Positions 8,530-18,450 are shown, numbered from the stretch's first letter. The stretch is DNA of 64,000 nt from Microbacterium sp. Root53 (GCF_001426925.1 NZ_LMFR01000024.1:96873-160872); one strand, 5' to 3'. Notes: a model not told the origin generated them from the sequence alone. Numbers and translations are program-made.

Positions 8530-9458
8530 CGGTGCCGCCCGCGGGCGCGCGCACGGTGCACGTGCGCGTCCCCGCGACCAGCGCCAACCTCGGCCCCGGC
8601 TTCGACACGCTCGGCCTGGCTCTCAGCGTGTACGACGAGCTCGAGGTCACGGCGCTGGCGCCGGGCGAGCTCGAGATCGAGGTCACCGGCCCGGGCTCGG
8701 ACGAGATCCCGCGCGACGAGTCGCACCTGATCGTCCGCACGATCCGCTACTGCTACGAGTCGGTCGGGCGGACCGCGCCGGGCCTGCGCCTCGTCGCGCG
8801 CAACGGCATCCCGCACGGCAAGGGAATGGGCTCGTCGGGGGCGGCCGTCACCGCGGGCGTGCTCGCCGCCAAGGGCCTGCTCGAGGGCGAGGCCGTGCTG
8901 ACCGAGAACGACCTGCTGCGCCTGGCGACCGAGCTCGAGGGGCACCCCGACAACGTGGCGCCCGCCCTGTTCGGCGGCCTCACGATCGCGTGGACCGAGA
9001 ACGGCGTGCCGCAGCACAAGAAGCTGCTCGTGCACCGGGGCGTCGCACCGGTCGTCTTCGTGCCGGACCACACCATGTCGACCTCCAAGGCGCGCAGCGT
9101 GCTGGCGACCGAGGTGTCGCGCGAGGACGCGGTGTTCAACGTGTCGCGCTCCGCGCTGCTGATCGCCGCCCTGACGCAGAGCCCGGATCTGCTCCTGTCG
9201 GCGACCGAGGACAAGCTCCACCAGGAGAAGCGCGCGCAGGCGATGCCCGAGACGTTCGCGCTCGTCAGCGCCCTGCGCGAGCGCGGCTTCGCGGCCGTGG
9301 TGTCCGGCGCGGGCCCCAGCGTGCTGGTGCTCGCGGACGGCCCCGGCCGCCGCCTCGAGGCCGCCGCGGTGGTCGAGGAGGTCGCGGGCGGATCGTGGCA
9401 GCCGCTCATGCTGGCCGTCGACTTCAAGGGCGGCACCGTGTCGCCCGCGGCGGAGTGA
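8526..9458 (+). CDS. thrB: Homoserine kinase
   Basis: A GHMP-family kinase that phosphorylates homoserine. The 310 residues include motif 1 PATSANLGPGFDTLGLAL, the ATP-binding glycine-rich loop PHGKGMGSSGAAVT and the C-terminal motif SGAGPSVLVLADG. The GTG at 8526 overlaps the hom stop (GTGA); a second GTG at 8532 is an alternative start two codons later. Its place directly between hom and thrC makes the pathway assignment secure. Confidence 0.96.
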   Translation: MTVPPAGARTVHVRVPATSANLGPGFDTLGLALSVYDELEVTALAPGELEIEVTGPGSDEIPRDESHLIVRTIRYCYESVGRTAPGLRLVARNGIPHGKGMGSSGAAVTAGVLAAKGLLEGEAVLTENDLLRLATELEGHPDNVAPALFGGLTIAWTENGVPQHKKLLVHRGVAPVVFVPDHTMSTSKARSVLATEVSREDAVFNVSRSALLIAALTQSPDLLLSATEDKLHQEKRAQAMPETFALVSALRERGFAAVVSGAGPSVLVLADGPGRRLEAAAVVEEVAGGSWQPLMLAVDFKGGTVSPAAE

Positions 9459-9492
9459 CGCCGTCGCCGGATGTGAGGATGGAGACCCACCC

Positions 9493-10926
9493 GTGACTTC
9501 CCCCGAGCCGAGGAGTGCCGTGCAGTACATCTCCACCCGCGGCGGCGGCGAGCCGCTGTCCTTCGGCGAGGTGCTCCTCGAGGGCCTCGCGCGCGACGGC
9601 GGGCTCGCGGTCCCCGCGCAGATGCCGCGCGTCGACGGCGAGACGCTGGACCGCTGGCGCGCGCTCACCTACCCGCAGCTCGCGACCGAGGTGCTGGCGC
9701 TCTTCGCGACCGACATCCCGCGCGACGACCTCGCGCGGATGACCGCCGCGGCGTACGCGTCGTTCCCGGCGGAGGTCGTGCCGCTGCGCCCGATCGGCGA
9801 CGGGCTCACGCTCGTCGGCCTCTCGGAGGGGCCCACGCTCGCGTTCAAGGACATGGCCATGCAGTTCCTGGGCCAGGTCCTCGAGTACGCGCTCGAGCGC
9901 AACGGCTCGGTGCTCAACGTGCTGGGCGCCACGTCGGGCGACACGGGCTCGGCCGCCGAGCACGCGCTGCGCGGCAAGGAGCGCATCGCGGTCTTCATGC
10001 TGTCGCCGCAGGGCCGGATGAGCGCGTTCCAGCGGGCGCAGATGTTCTCGCTGGACGACGCGAACATCCACAACATCGCGATCGACGGCGTGTTCGACGA
10101 CTGCCAGAACCTGGTCAAGCAGCTCGCGGGGGACATCGAGTTCAAGCGCGCGCAGAACCTCGGCGCGGTCAACTCGATCAACCTCGCGCGCATCACGGCG
10201 CAGGTCGTCTACTACTTCTGGGCGTGGCTGCGCGCGACCGACGCCGGGGGCCCCGCCGAGGTGTCGTTCACGGTGCCGTCCGGCAACTTCGGCAACATCC
10301 TGTCGGGCCTGTACGCGAAGCTGATGGGCCTGCCGATCCGCCGCCTCGTGCTCGCGACCAACGAGAACAACGTGCTCGACGAGTTCTTCCGCACGGGCGT
10401 GTACCGCCCCCGGAGCGCGGCCGAGACCCTGGCCACGTCGAGCCCGTCGATGGACATCTCGAAGGCCTCGAACCTCGAGCGCTTCATCTTCGAGCTGTTC
10501 GGCCGCGACGCCCAGCTCGTGGTGCAGGCGTGGAACGAGCTCGACGAGCAGGGCTTCTTCGACGCCTCGGCCGACCAGCCGCGCTTCGCCGACGAGTTCG
10601 GTCTCGTGAGCGGCACCTCGACGCATGCGGACCGGATCGACACGATCCGCTCGGTGCACGCGAGCGCGGGCGAGATCATCGACCCGCACACGGCCGACGG
10701 CGTGAAGGTCGCGCGCGAGCACGTCGAGCCCGGCGTGCCGATGCTCGTGCTCGAGACCGCGAAGCCGCAGAAGTTCGCCGAGACGATCCGCGAGGCGCTC
10801 GGCGTCGAGCTCGAGTACTCGGACGAGCTGCGCGCCATGCTGGACGCCCCTCAGCACGTGACCGAGATGGCCGACGACGCGCAGGCCCTGCGCGCGTTCA
10901 TCGAGGCCGCCGCCCTGAAGGGGTGA
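9493..10926 (+). CDS. thrC: Threonine synthase
   Basis: Converts O-phosphohomoserine to threonine with PLP. At 477 residues it belongs to the longer threonine-synthase class found in E. coli and corynebacteria. The N-terminus YISTRGGGEPLSFGEVLLEG is diagnostic of this class; the PLP lysine is Lys119 in LAFKDMAMQF, followed by the phosphate/PLP loop GATSGDTGSAAEHA. The start is GTG 9493 with a GGATGGAG ribosome-binding sequence about 8 nt upstream. It completes the lysA-hom-thrB-thrC operon; the 34-bp gap after thrB shows no terminator. Confidence 0.96.
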   Translation: MTSPEPRSAVQYISTRGGGEPLSFGEVLLEGLARDGGLAVPAQMPRVDGETLDRWRALTYPQLATEVLALFATDIPRDDLARMTAAAYASFPAEVVPLRPIGDGLTLVGLSEGPTLAFKDMAMQFLGQVLEYALERNGSVLNVLGATSGDTGSAAEHALRGKERIAVFMLSPQGRMSAFQRAQMFSLDDANIHNIAIDGVFDDCQNLVKQLAGDIEFKRAQNLGAVNSINLARITAQVVYYFWAWLRATDAGGPAEVSFTVPSGNFGNILSGLYAKLMGLPIRRLVLATNENNVLDEFFRTGVYRPRSAAETLATSSPSMDISKASNLERFIFELFGRDAQLVVQAWNELDEQGFFDASADQPRFADEFGLVSGTSTHADRIDTIRSVHASAGEIIDPHTADGVKVAREHVEPGVPMLVLETAKPQKFAETIREALGVELEYSDELRAMLDAPQHVTEMADDAQALRAFIEAAALKG

Positions 10927-11134
10927 TACAGTGAACGACATCACGGCGGGTGCCGCTCGGCACACTTCTTGACCGTCGTTTCGCAATCTGCGAAGCCCCG
11001 CACAGGTCCCCGAACAGCTCCCTGAGTCCGCTCACCGAGCGCCTGGGCGACCGGCGCGTGTCGTGGCGCGTGCCGCGATTCATCCCGTACGTGCGATCGG
11101 GCATCATCCCCACGTTCCATACAGAGGAGTACTC
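10927..11134 (+). promoter_or_regulatory. rho leader region with a small perfect hairpin
   Basis: The 208-bp gap between thrC and rho contains a perfect inverted repeat TTCGCA-ATC-TGCGAA at 10980-10994, preceded by TTGACC at 10969-10974. A TACAGT hexamer at 10927-10932, next to the thrC stop, could be a -10 element. Long leaders are common for rho because many bacteria autoregulate it by premature termination; whether that applies here is inference. A strong ribosome-binding site, AGAGGAG, occupies 11123-11129. Confidence 0.35.
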
Positions 11135-13183
11135 GTGGAGTCCATCTCCGAGACCCAGACGGATGCCGCCGCCGTGAGCGACGAGCAGACAGCCGAGACC
11201 ACCTCGCCCGCGGGCGAGACCACGCAGGACGCCGGTCAGGACGCGTCGCAGGACGCCGTCCAGGACGCCGCAGTCGCGGCGCCGGCCGAGGACGACGCGG
11301 AGGAGGAGCCGACGGAGGCTCCCGCCGAGGACGCCCCCGCCGAGGAGCCCGCGGCCGAGGAGCCGGCCGCCGAGGAGCCGATCGTGCCCGTGAAGGCCGC
11401 GCCGCGCAAGCGCGCGCCCCGCCGCGCCAAGTCGACCGACGTCGCGCCCGCCGAGGCCGAGACGGCCGAGGCGCCCGCCGCCGACGCGACCGAGGCCCCG
11501 GCCGAGGACGCGCCCGCCGAGAAGCCCAAGCGCGCGCCCCGCAAGCGCACCCCCAAGGCCGCGCCGGCCGAGCCCGCCGCCGAGAGCGCGCCGGCCGAGC
11601 CGGCCGAGGCGTCCGCCCCGCAGGCCGAGACCGCGGCTCCCGCCGAGGGCGCCGAGCAGGCGCCCGAGGGCGGCGACCAGGCCGCCGCGCAGGACGCGGG
11701 TCAGCACGCCGGCGGCCAGGAGAACGCGGGCCAGGAGAACGCGGGCCAGGAGGGCACGGGCCTGGAGGGCACCGGCCGCCGCAGCCGCAGCCGGAGCCGC
11801 AGCCGCAACCGCAACAAGGGCGACCGCACCGAGGGCGCCCAGGACGGCCAGAACGGCCAGAGCCAGGGCGGCCAGAACGCGCGCGGCCCGCAGGCGCAGG
11901 CGCAGGACGCCGACGACGACGCCCAGGGCGGTCGCGGCGGACGCAGCGCGCGCAGCAAGCGCCGCGGCGGCGGCCAGCCGGCCGACGAGTTCGAGACCGA
12001 GATCACCGAGGACGACGTCCTGATCCCGATCGCGGGCATCCTGGACGTGCTCGACAACTACGCGTTCGTGCGCACCACGGGCTACCTCCCCGGCCAGCAG
12101 GACGTCTACGTCTCGCTCGGCCAGGTCAAGAAGTACAACCTGCGCAAGGGCGACGCGGTCGTCGGCGCCATCAAGCAGCCCCGCGAGGGCGAGCAGCAGG
12201 GCCGCCAGAAGTACAACGCGCTCGTCAAGGTCGACTCGGTCAACGGCCTGTCGGTCGAGGACGCCGCGAACCGCGTCGAGTTCTCGAAGCTCACGCCGCT
12301 GTACCCCCAGGAGCGCCTGCGCCTGGAGACCGCGCACGAGAAGCTGACGCAGCGGATCATCGACCTGGTCGCCCCGATCGGCAAGGGCCAGCGCGGCCTG
12401 ATCGTCGCGCCCCCGAAGGCCGGCAAGACCATCGTGCTGCAGCAGATCGCCAACGCGATCGCGCAGAACAACCCGGAGGCCCACCTCATGGTCGTGCTCG
12501 TGGACGAGCGCCCCGAGGAGGTCACGGACATGCAGCGCACGGTCAAGGGCGAGGTCATCGCCTCGACCTTCGACCGCCCGGCCGAGGACCACACCACGGT
12601 CGCCGAGCTCGCGATCGAGCGTGCCAAGCGCCTGGTCGAGCTCGGCCGCGACGTGGTCGTGCTGCTCGACTCGATCACGCGCCTGGGCCGCGCCTACAAC
12701 GTGTCGGCCCCGACCTCGGGCCGCGTGCTCTCGGGCGGCGTGGACGCGTCGGCGCTGTACCCGCCCAAGCGCTTCTTCGGCGCCGCGCGCAACATCGAGA
12801 ACGGCGGCTCGCTGACCATCCTCGCGACCGCGCTGGTCGAGACCGGATCCAAGATGGACGAGGTCATCTTCGAGGAGTTCAAGGGCACCGGCAACATGGA
12901 GCTGCGCCTGTCGCGCCAGCTCGCCGACAAGCGCATCTTCCCGGCGGTCGACATCAACGCGTCGTCCACGCGCCGCGAGGAGATGCTGCTGAGCCCCGAC
13001 GAGGTCAAGATCACCTGGAAGCTGCGCCGCGCCCTCGCGGGTCTGTCGCCGGAGCAGGCGCTCGCGACCATCCTCGACAAGCTCAAGGAGACGCAGTCGA
13101 ACGTGGAGTTCCTCGTGCAGATGCAGAAGAACATCCCGGCGGCCGGCGGACGCTCCTCGGGCCACGAGAACGACATCCGCTGA
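11135..13183 (+). CDS. rho: Transcription termination factor Rho with long N-terminal extension
   Basis: Hexameric RNA-dependent ATPase that ends transcription. The GTG at 11135 has AGAGGAG 5 nt upstream and begins [10 protein letters not shown]. Of 682 residues, about the first 295 are low-complexity: Ala/Glu/Pro blocks with basic clusters ([10 protein letters not shown]), then Gly/Gln/Asn repeats ([13 protein letters not shown]) and an [10 protein letters not shown] tract. The conserved core follows: the cold-shock-like RNA-binding domain ([18 protein letters not shown]), Walker [11 protein letters not shown] near residue 427 and Walker [17 protein letters not shown]. In Micrococcus luteus a comparable extension helps Rho act on structured GC-rich RNA, which fits this genome. 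Confidence 0.97.
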   Translation: MESISETQTDAAAVSDEQTAETTSPAGETTQDAGQDASQDAVQDAAVAAPAEDDAEEEPTEAPAEDAPAEEPAAEEPAAEEPIVPVKAAPRKRAPRRAKSTDVAPAEAETAEAPAADATEAPAEDAPAEKPKRAPRKRTPKAAPAEPAAESAPAEPAEASAPQAETAAPAEGAEQAPEGGDQAAAQDAGQHAGGQENAGQENAGQEGTGLEGTGRRSRSRSRSRNRNKGDRTEGAQDGQNGQSQGGQNARGPQAQAQDADDDAQGGRGGRSARSKRRGGGQPADEFETEITEDDVLIPIAGILDVLDNYAFVRTTGYLPGQQDVYVSLGQVKKYNLRKGDAVVGAIKQPREGEQQGRQKYNALVKVDSVNGLSVEDAANRVEFSKLTPLYPQERLRLETAHEKLTQRIIDLVAPIGKGQRGLIVAPPKAGKTIVLQQIANAIAQNNPEAHLMVVLVDERPEEVTDMQRTVKGEVIASTFDRPAEDHTTVAELAIERAKRLVELGRDVVVLLDSITRLGRAYNVSAPTSGRVLSGGVDASALYPPKRFFGAARNIENGGSLTILATALVETGSKMDEVIFEEFKGTGNMELRLSRQLADKRIFPAVDINASSTRREEMLLSPDEVKITWKLRRALAGLSPEQALATILDKLKETQSNVEFLVQMQKNIPAAGGRSSGHENDIR

Positions 13184-13187
13184 CCGG

Positions 13188-14267
13188 ATGTTCGAGTCCG
13201 TCGATGCGCTGATCGACGAGCACCGGCGGGTGCAGGAGGAGCTCTCCGACCCCGCCGTGCACGCCGACGCCGCGCGCGCCAAGCGGGTCAACCGGCGCTA
13301 CGCCGAGCTGAGCCGCATCGTCGCCGCGCACGAGGCGTGGACCGCCGCGGGGGACGACCTCGCGGCGGCCCGCGAGCTCGCGCGCGAGGACGAGGCGTTC
13401 GCCGCCGAGGTCCCCGCGCTCGAGGAGAGGCTGGCCCAGGCGCAGGAGCGCCTGCGCCGCCTGCTGATCCCCCGCGACCCGGATGACGCGCGCGACGTGA
13501 TCATGGAGATCAAGGCCGGCGAGGGCGGCGCGGAGTCGGCGCTGTTCGCCGCCGACCTGCTGCGCATGTACATGCAGTACGCCGCGTCGAAGGGCTGGAA
13601 GACCGAGCTGCTCGACCGCAACGAGTCCGACCTGGGCGGCTACAAGGACGTCCAGATCGCGATCAAGGGCTCCTCGTCCGACCCCGCGCAGGGCGTGTGG
13701 GCGCACCTGAAGTACGAGGGCGGCGTGCACCGCGTGCAGCGCGTTCCCGCGACCGAGTCGCAGGGGCGCATCCACACGTCGACGACCGGCGTGCTGGTGT
13801 TCCCCGAGGTGGACGAGCCCGAGGAGATCCACATCGACCCCAACGACCTGAAGATCGACGTCTTCCGGTCGTCGGGCCCGGGCGGGCAGTCGGTCAACAC
13901 GACCGACTCGGCCGTGCGGATCACGCACGTGCCCACGGGGATCGTGGTGTCGATGCAGAACGAGAAGTCGCAGCTGCAGAACCGCGAGGCCGCGCTGCGC
14001 GTGCTCCGGGCGCGCCTGCTCGCACGGCAGCAGGAGGAGCTGGACGCCGCCGCGGCGGATGCGCGCAAGTCGCAGATCCGCGGCATGGACCGCTCGGAGC
14101 GCATCCGCACGTACAACTTCCCCGAGAACCGCATCGCGGACCACCGGACCGGCTACAAGGCGTACAACCTCGACCAGGTGATGGACGGCGCGCTCGAGCC
14201 CGTCGTCCAGTCGTGCATCGAGGCGGACGAGGCCGAGCGCCTCGCCGCGCTCGGCGACGGGGCCTGA
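13188..14267 (+). CDS. prfA: Peptide chain release factor 1
   Basis: RF1 recognises UAA and UAG stop codons and triggers peptide release on the ribosome. The 359 residues include the codon-reading tripeptide motif PAT ([13 protein letters not shown]) and the peptidyl-transferase loop [18 protein letters not shown], whose GGQ glutamine is methylated by PrmC. The ATG lies 5 bp after the rho stop, so the two are probably co-transcribed. The modifying enzyme gene prmC, normally next to prfA, lies 30 kb downstream at 44402. Confidence 0.98.
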   Translation: MFESVDALIDEHRRVQEELSDPAVHADAARAKRVNRRYAELSRIVAAHEAWTAAGDDLAAARELAREDEAFAAEVPALEERLAQAQERLRRLLIPRDPDDARDVIMEIKAGEGGAESALFAADLLRMYMQYAASKGWKTELLDRNESDLGGYKDVQIAIKGSSSDPAQGVWAHLKYEGGVHRVQRVPATESQGRIHTSTTGVLVFPEVDEPEEIHIDPNDLKIDVFRSSGPGGQSVNTTDSAVRITHVPTGIVVSMQNEKSQLQNREAALRVLRARLLARQQEELDAAAADARKSQIRGMDRSERIRTYNFPENRIADHRTGYKAYNLDQVMDGALEPVVQSCIEADEAERLAALGDGA

Positions 14268-14351
14268 TCCCGAGGTATCAGCGCGCCCCCATCGGGCTCG
14301 TACCGGGTGACGCCCGCCGCCGGCGGGCGCTGACCGGACGGGGACCCCATC

Positions 14352-15023
14352 GTGCTGCACGCCATGGCCGGAGGAGCGGCGATCGCCCTGCTGCTCGCGC
14401 CCGGGGCGAGCGCGGGCGTCGACGACGACCTGTACGCGCCCTACCAGCCCCCTCCGCGCACCGAGCCCTCGCTCAACGCGAGCGCGTTCGCCGAGTGCGT
14501 GGACGATGCGCCCTGGATCACCTACGACGTCACGCTGATCGACCCCGACGGGCTGAGCACCTCGCGTGACGCGTCGCTCGTGTTCGCGAAGGGCGGCGAG
14601 CTCTTCGAGCTGCCGCTCGGCACGCTGGGGCCGGATGACCGGCTCGCCGGGCGCGTGCTGTGGCCGGCCGCCGCGGTCGGACCCGACGGCGCGGGATCGG
14701 CCTGGCCCGGATGGCTGCTCGAGGACGGCGTGTGGCGCGACGTCGGCGAGGCCAACCTCGGCTGGACGCGATCGGGTGCCGTGATCACGCTCGAGGTGAA
14801 CCCCGCGGCGGTCGTGGCCGCCTCGTATCCGCCGTCGACGCCCGGGTGCGTGCTGGGGCCGCGCCCCGAGGCCACCCCGCCGGCGCCCGCGCCGGCCGCA
14901 GCGCCGGGCGGTGGGCTCGCCGCCACCGGCGCCGAGTTCGCCACCCCGCTGGGGGTCGGCGCCGCCATGCTCGTCGGAGGCGTACTCGCGTGGATGCGCG
15001 CAAGCCGTCGGCCGCGGCGCTGA
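14352..15023 (+). CDS. Predicted cell-wall-anchored protein with LAATG sorting signal
   Basis: A 223-residue protein of unknown function. It starts with a short hydrophobic secretion signal (about residues 1-21, cleavage likely after APGASA). A Thr/Pro/Asp-rich extracellular domain follows, then a Pro/Ala linker, and it ends in a sortase-type signal: LAATG at residues 189-193, a hydrophobic segment (GVGAAMLVGGVLAW) and a basic tail (RASRRPRR). LAxTG is the motif preferred by actinobacterial class E sortases; no sortase gene is visible here. Start GTG 14352 follows an in-frame stop at 14331. The last 34 bp overlap the DUF4012 gene. Confidence 0.72.
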   Translation: MLHAMAGGAAIALLLAPGASAGVDDDLYAPYQPPPRTEPSLNASAFAECVDDAPWITYDVTLIDPDGLSTSRDASLVFAKGGELFELPLGTLGPDDRLAGRVLWPAAAVGPDGAGSAWPGWLLEDGVWRDVGEANLGWTRSGAVITLEVNPAAVVAASYPPSTPGCVLGPRPEATPPAPAPAAAPGGGLAATGAEFATPLGVGAAMLVGGVLAWMRASRRPRR

Positions 15024-16804
15024 CCGACGCGGCCGCGCGCCGGCGGCGTCGCCGTCGCGCGGTCGTCCGCGTCGCGACGTGGGGCGGCGCGCTGCTCGCC
15101 GCGGCGATCATGCTGCTGGGCGTCCGCGCGCTCCTCGCGTACGGCGAGGCGAGCGCGCTGCTGCGCACGGCCGAGCGGCTCGAGGCCGCGGTGGCCGCCG
15201 AGCCCCTCGACCACGCCGCGGTGGCGGCCGAGGCCGACGAGCTCGCGGCCCACGCCGCCGCGCTCGCGGCGCACACGGCCGACCCCGTGTGGCGCGCCGC
15301 GGAGCTCGCGCCGTTCGCGGGCCCCACGCTGAGCGCCGTGCGCGTCGCGGCCGACGCGCTGGACGAGGTCGCCGCACGCGGCGTGCGACCGGGCGCCGAC
15401 GCGGCCGCGGGGTTCGCCGAGGCGCTGCGCCTCGACGGCGAGCGGATCGACGTGGGCGCGACCCGCGCGCTGGCCGACGTCGCCGCCGAGGCGCGCCGGG
15501 CGGTGGACGAGGCGCGCCGCGAGCTGGCCGAGGTCGACACCCCGGCGGTGCTGGAGCCCGTGCGGCGGATGCTGGCGCGGGTCGACGGCGCGCTCGAGCG
15601 CGCCCAGCCGATGCTCGCCGCGCTCGAGCCGGTCTCGGCGCTCGCGGCGTCGACGATCGGCTCCGCGGAGCCGCGCCTGATCCTCGTGATCGTGCAGAAC
15701 AACGCCGAGCTGCGCGCCGGCGGCGGGATCACCGGCACGTTCCTCGCGATCGAGGCGCACGAGGGCGCCCTCGAGCTGGTGGGGAACAGCGACAGCTCGG
15801 CGTTCGCGGTCGCGGACCATCCCGTCGTGCCGCTCGGCGACGCGCCGGGCGGGCCCACGACCGGGCGCTTCGTGCAGAACCTCACCATGACGCCCGACTT
15901 CACGCTGTCGGCGCGTCTGGCCGCGGAGTGGTGGCGGCTCGAGAAGGGAGAGCGGCCCGACGCGGTCGTCTCGATCGACCCGGTCGTGCTGCAGGCGCTG
16001 CTCGAGGTGATCGGCCCGTTCGAGCTCGCGGGGGAGCGCATCGACGCGGCCGGCATCCTCGACGCGCTGCTGCGGCGCCCGTACCTGACCCTGTCGCAGG
16101 ACGAGCAGACCGGGTACTTCCGCGACGTGGTCGCCGCCGCGACCGAGGCCGTGCTCGCCGCGAGGTCCCAGCTGCCGCGCTTCGCCGCCGTGCTCGGGCC
16201 GCTCGCGCAGGAGGGCAGGGTCTCGGCCTGGAGCGCGGATCCCGACGAGCAGCGGCTCATCGCCGCGACCCCCGCGGCCGGGATGCTCGCCCGTCTCGAC
16301 CAGGCGGACGGGCAGGGCGCCCACGGCTTCGGGCTGCTGCTCGACAACCTCTCGGGCAGCAAGCTCGACGCTTATCTGGAGGCGTCGTTCTCGGCGCGCG
16401 CGTCCTGCCGGCCGGACGGCCGCGCCGCCGTGACCCTGGCGGCCACGATCCGCAGCGCGGTGCCCGCCGAGGTCGACTTCCCGTTCACGGCGGCGCCCGG
16501 GTTCAGCGGGTTCGCGCGCGACGAGCTCGGGCTGCGGGTCACGGCGATTGCCCCGGAGGGGGCCGCGGTCGAGGGCGTGTGGCGCGACGGCGCGGCAGTG
16601 CACTCCGACGCCGGGGCCGCGCACGGCAGGCCCGCGGTCGGCACGCGCGTCGCGGTGCCGCCGGGAGAGACCACCACGATCGAGTTCCGCGTCGTCGCGG
16701 CCGAGCCGGGCGGGGCGGTGCCGGTGCTGATCCACACGCCGCTGGCGGGCGACGCGCCGGTCGAGGTCGAGCCCGCCGAGTGCGGGGGAGAGGGGGCGCC
16801 GTGA
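14990..16804 (+). CDS. DUF4012 domain-containing membrane protein
   Basis: A 604-residue protein with a strongly basic N-terminus (RRRRRRRAV), one transmembrane helix (about residues 26-46, containing GGALLAAAIMLLGVRALL), an Ala-rich coiled region and a large extracellular DUF4012 domain. The hallmark segment is LILVIVQNNAELRAGGGITG, with a later LTMTPDFTLSARLAAEWW. The family is frequent in actinobacteria near surface-polysaccharide genes but has no established biochemical function. Start GTG 14990 is the only reasonable one; it overlaps the preceding gene by 34 bp in another frame, which suggests tight coupling. The stop overlaps the next gene by 4 bp. Confidence 0.82.
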   Translation: MDARKPSAAALTDAAARRRRRRRAVVRVATWGGALLAAAIMLLGVRALLAYGEASALLRTAERLEAAVAAEPLDHAAVAAEADELAAHAAALAAHTADPVWRAAELAPFAGPTLSAVRVAADALDEVAARGVRPGADAAAGFAEALRLDGERIDVGATRALADVAAEARRAVDEARRELAEVDTPAVLEPVRRMLARVDGALERAQPMLAALEPVSALAASTIGSAEPRLILVIVQNNAELRAGGGITGTFLAIEAHEGALELVGNSDSSAFAVADHPVVPLGDAPGGPTTGRFVQNLTMTPDFTLSARLAAEWWRLEKGERPDAVVSIDPVVLQALLEVIGPFELAGERIDAAGILDALLRRPYLTLSQDEQTGYFRDVVAAATEAVLAARSQLPRFAAVLGPLAQEGRVSAWSADPDEQRLIAATPAAGMLARLDQADGQGAHGFGLLLDNLSGSKLDAYLEASFSARASCRPDGRAAVTLAATIRSAVPAEVDFPFTAAPGFSGFARDELGLRVTAIAPEGAAVEGVWRDGAAVHSDAGAAHGRPAVGTRVAVPPGETTTIEFRVVAAEPGGAVPVLIHTPLAGDAPVEVEPAECGGEGAP

Positions 16805-17700
16805 GCGTCGACCATGTGCTGCTGACCCGGTTCAACCTCCCCTCCGTGGGGCCCGAGAGCGTCATCCGCGCGCAGGACGGCTGGCTGCGCGACCGCGTCG
16901 GGCTGTTCCTGCGGTACACCGTGCCGAGCGTGGCGGCGCAGACGGCCCGCGTGTCCTGGATCGTGTACCTCGACCCCGCGAGCCCCGCCTGGCTCGTCGA
17001 CCGGCTGTCGCCGCTCGCGGACGCCGGCGCCTTCGTGCCGGTGTACCGCGAGAGCGTCACCGCGGCGCAGCTCGCGGACGACGCCCGGGCGGTCACGGGC
17101 GCGCGCGGCGACGTCCTGCTCACCACGAATCTCGACAACGACGACGGCCTCGCGATCGACTTCGCCGCGCGCCTGCAGGCGCTCGCCGTCCCGGGAGAGC
17201 GCCGCGCCCTGTACCTGGCGGACGGCCTCATCCGCCGGGGCGACCGCGTGTACCTGCGCCGCGACCGCCACAACGCCTTCGCGTCGGTCGCCGAGCCCTG
17301 GGAGGCGCCCGCGACGGCCTGGTGCGACTGGCACACGCTGCTGCACCGCCGCATGCTCGCCGTGTCGGCCGGCGGACCGCCGGCATGGCTCCAGGTCGTC
17401 CACGGGCGCAACGTGAGCAACCGCGTCCGGGGACGCCTGACCGACGCGGCCCGGCACCGCGACCGCTTCCCCGGCGTGCTCGACGACGTGCCGGCGACGC
17501 CCCGATCGGCCGTCGCCCTCGACGGCTGGGTGCGGCGACCGCTCCGCGAGTCCCGCGAGGGGATGCGCCTCGCCGCCAAGCGCGCGATACTGGCGGTCGG
17601 CGGCAAGTGGGGCCTGGACGCCGTCAAGAGCGGCCTGCAGAGGATCCGCGCCCATGATCCGGCGCCCGGCCCCGGTGGGCAGAAGTCCCCACCGGTGTGA
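16801..17700 (+). CDS. Putative rhamnosyltransferase (Rhamno_transf-type glycosyltransferase)
   Basis: A 299-residue cytosolic glycosyltransferase. The N-terminus DHVLLTRFNLPSVGPESVIR, followed by W-rich VSWIVYLDPASPAWL, and later TTNLDNDDGLAIDF with an acidic sugar-nucleotide/metal motif, fits the family annotated as putative rhamnosyltransferase. The acceptor is unknown. GTG 16801 overlaps the DUF4012 stop (GTGA), so it is the third gene of a three-gene surface operon (14352-17700). These genes probably serve the same cell-surface polymer as the cluster at 23262-41143, although the sigma/protease module lies between them. Confidence 0.72.
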   Translation: MSVDHVLLTRFNLPSVGPESVIRAQDGWLRDRVGLFLRYTVPSVAAQTARVSWIVYLDPASPAWLVDRLSPLADAGAFVPVYRESVTAAQLADDARAVTGARGDVLLTTNLDNDDGLAIDFAARLQALAVPGERRALYLADGLIRRGDRVYLRRDRHNAFASVAEPWEAPATAWCDWHTLLHRRMLAVSAGGPPAWLQVVHGRNVSNRVRGRLTDAARHRDRFPGVLDDVPATPRSAVALDGWVRRPLRESREGMRLAAKRAILAVGGKWGLDAVKSGLQRIRAHDPAPGPGGQKSPPV

Positions 17701-17763
17701 GTGCCGGCGTCGGTATCATCCCGGTCCTTGCGGCATCCTCCATTCCGTGAACACAATGACCGG

Positions 17764-18450
17764 GTGGAGGACGAACCTCTGCGTGCCATGCCCGAGGGGC
17801 GGCACGCCCCGCGGCCCGAGGAGGCGGCGCCCGGCGCGCGCGCTCCCGGCCAGGGCGAGGACGAGTCGTCCGCGGCCGGAGAGCCTCCCCGCTGGCAGCA
17901 GGCCGCCGAGCTGTTCGGCCGGTGGCGCGCCGGCGAGACCCGGGCGATGGACGACCTGGTGCGGCTCATGACCCCGACGCTGTGGCACATGGCGCGCGCC
18001 TACGGGCTCAGCCCGTCGGCGGCGGAGGACGTCGTGCAGACCACGTGGCTCACGTTCGTGCGCAAGCACGACTCGGTGCTCGATCCCACGGCCGTGTCCG
18101 CGTGGCTCACGGTCACCGCGCGGCGGGAGGCGTGGCGCACGTCGCGCGTCGACTCGCGCTCGAACGCCATGGAGGACGAGCGGCTCGAGCCGCGCCTCCC
18201 GACGCACCGGTCGGCCGAGGACGAGGCCGTCGAGGCCGTCGCCTCCGAGGGCCTGTGGCACGCCGTCGAGCAGCTGGACGAGCGATGCCGCCGCCTGCTG
18301 CGGATCGTCGCGTTCGACGACCGCCCGGACTACCGCCGCATCGCCGCCGATCTGCGTATGCCGATCGGCAGCATCGGACCGACGCGGGGCCGCTGCCTGG
18401 CGAAGCTCCGCGCGCTCATCGTCGGACACGGCGAGGAAGCGGGGGCATGA
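17764..18450 (+). CDS. ECF-like sigma-70 family RNA polymerase sigma factor
   Basis: A 228-residue sigma factor with only regions 2 and 4. Region 2 is seen in WRAGETRAMDDLVRLMTPTL, then AEDVVQTTWLTFVRKHD and the DNA-melting part AVSAWLTVTARREAWRT. Region 4 is the helix-turn-helix RRIAADLRMPIGSIGPTRGR, followed by CLAKLRALI. The roughly 60 N-terminal residues are charged and disordered. Start GTG 17764 is chosen because it precedes a plausible N-terminus; ATG 17788 is an alternative, and GGAGG at 17766-17770 is too far from it to decide. The stop overlaps the next gene by 4 bp. Position suggests that it controls, or is controlled by, the protease genes downstream. Confidence 0.85.
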   Translation: MEDEPLRAMPEGRHAPRPEEAAPGARAPGQGEDESSAAGEPPRWQQAAELFGRWRAGETRAMDDLVRLMTPTLWHMARAYGLSPSAAEDVVQTTWLTFVRKHDSVLDPTAVSAWLTVTARREAWRTSRVDSRSNAMEDERLEPRLPTHRSAEDEAVEAVASEGLWHAVEQLDERCRRLLRIVAFDDRPDYRRIAADLRMPIGSIGPTRGRCLAKLRALIVGHGEEAGA

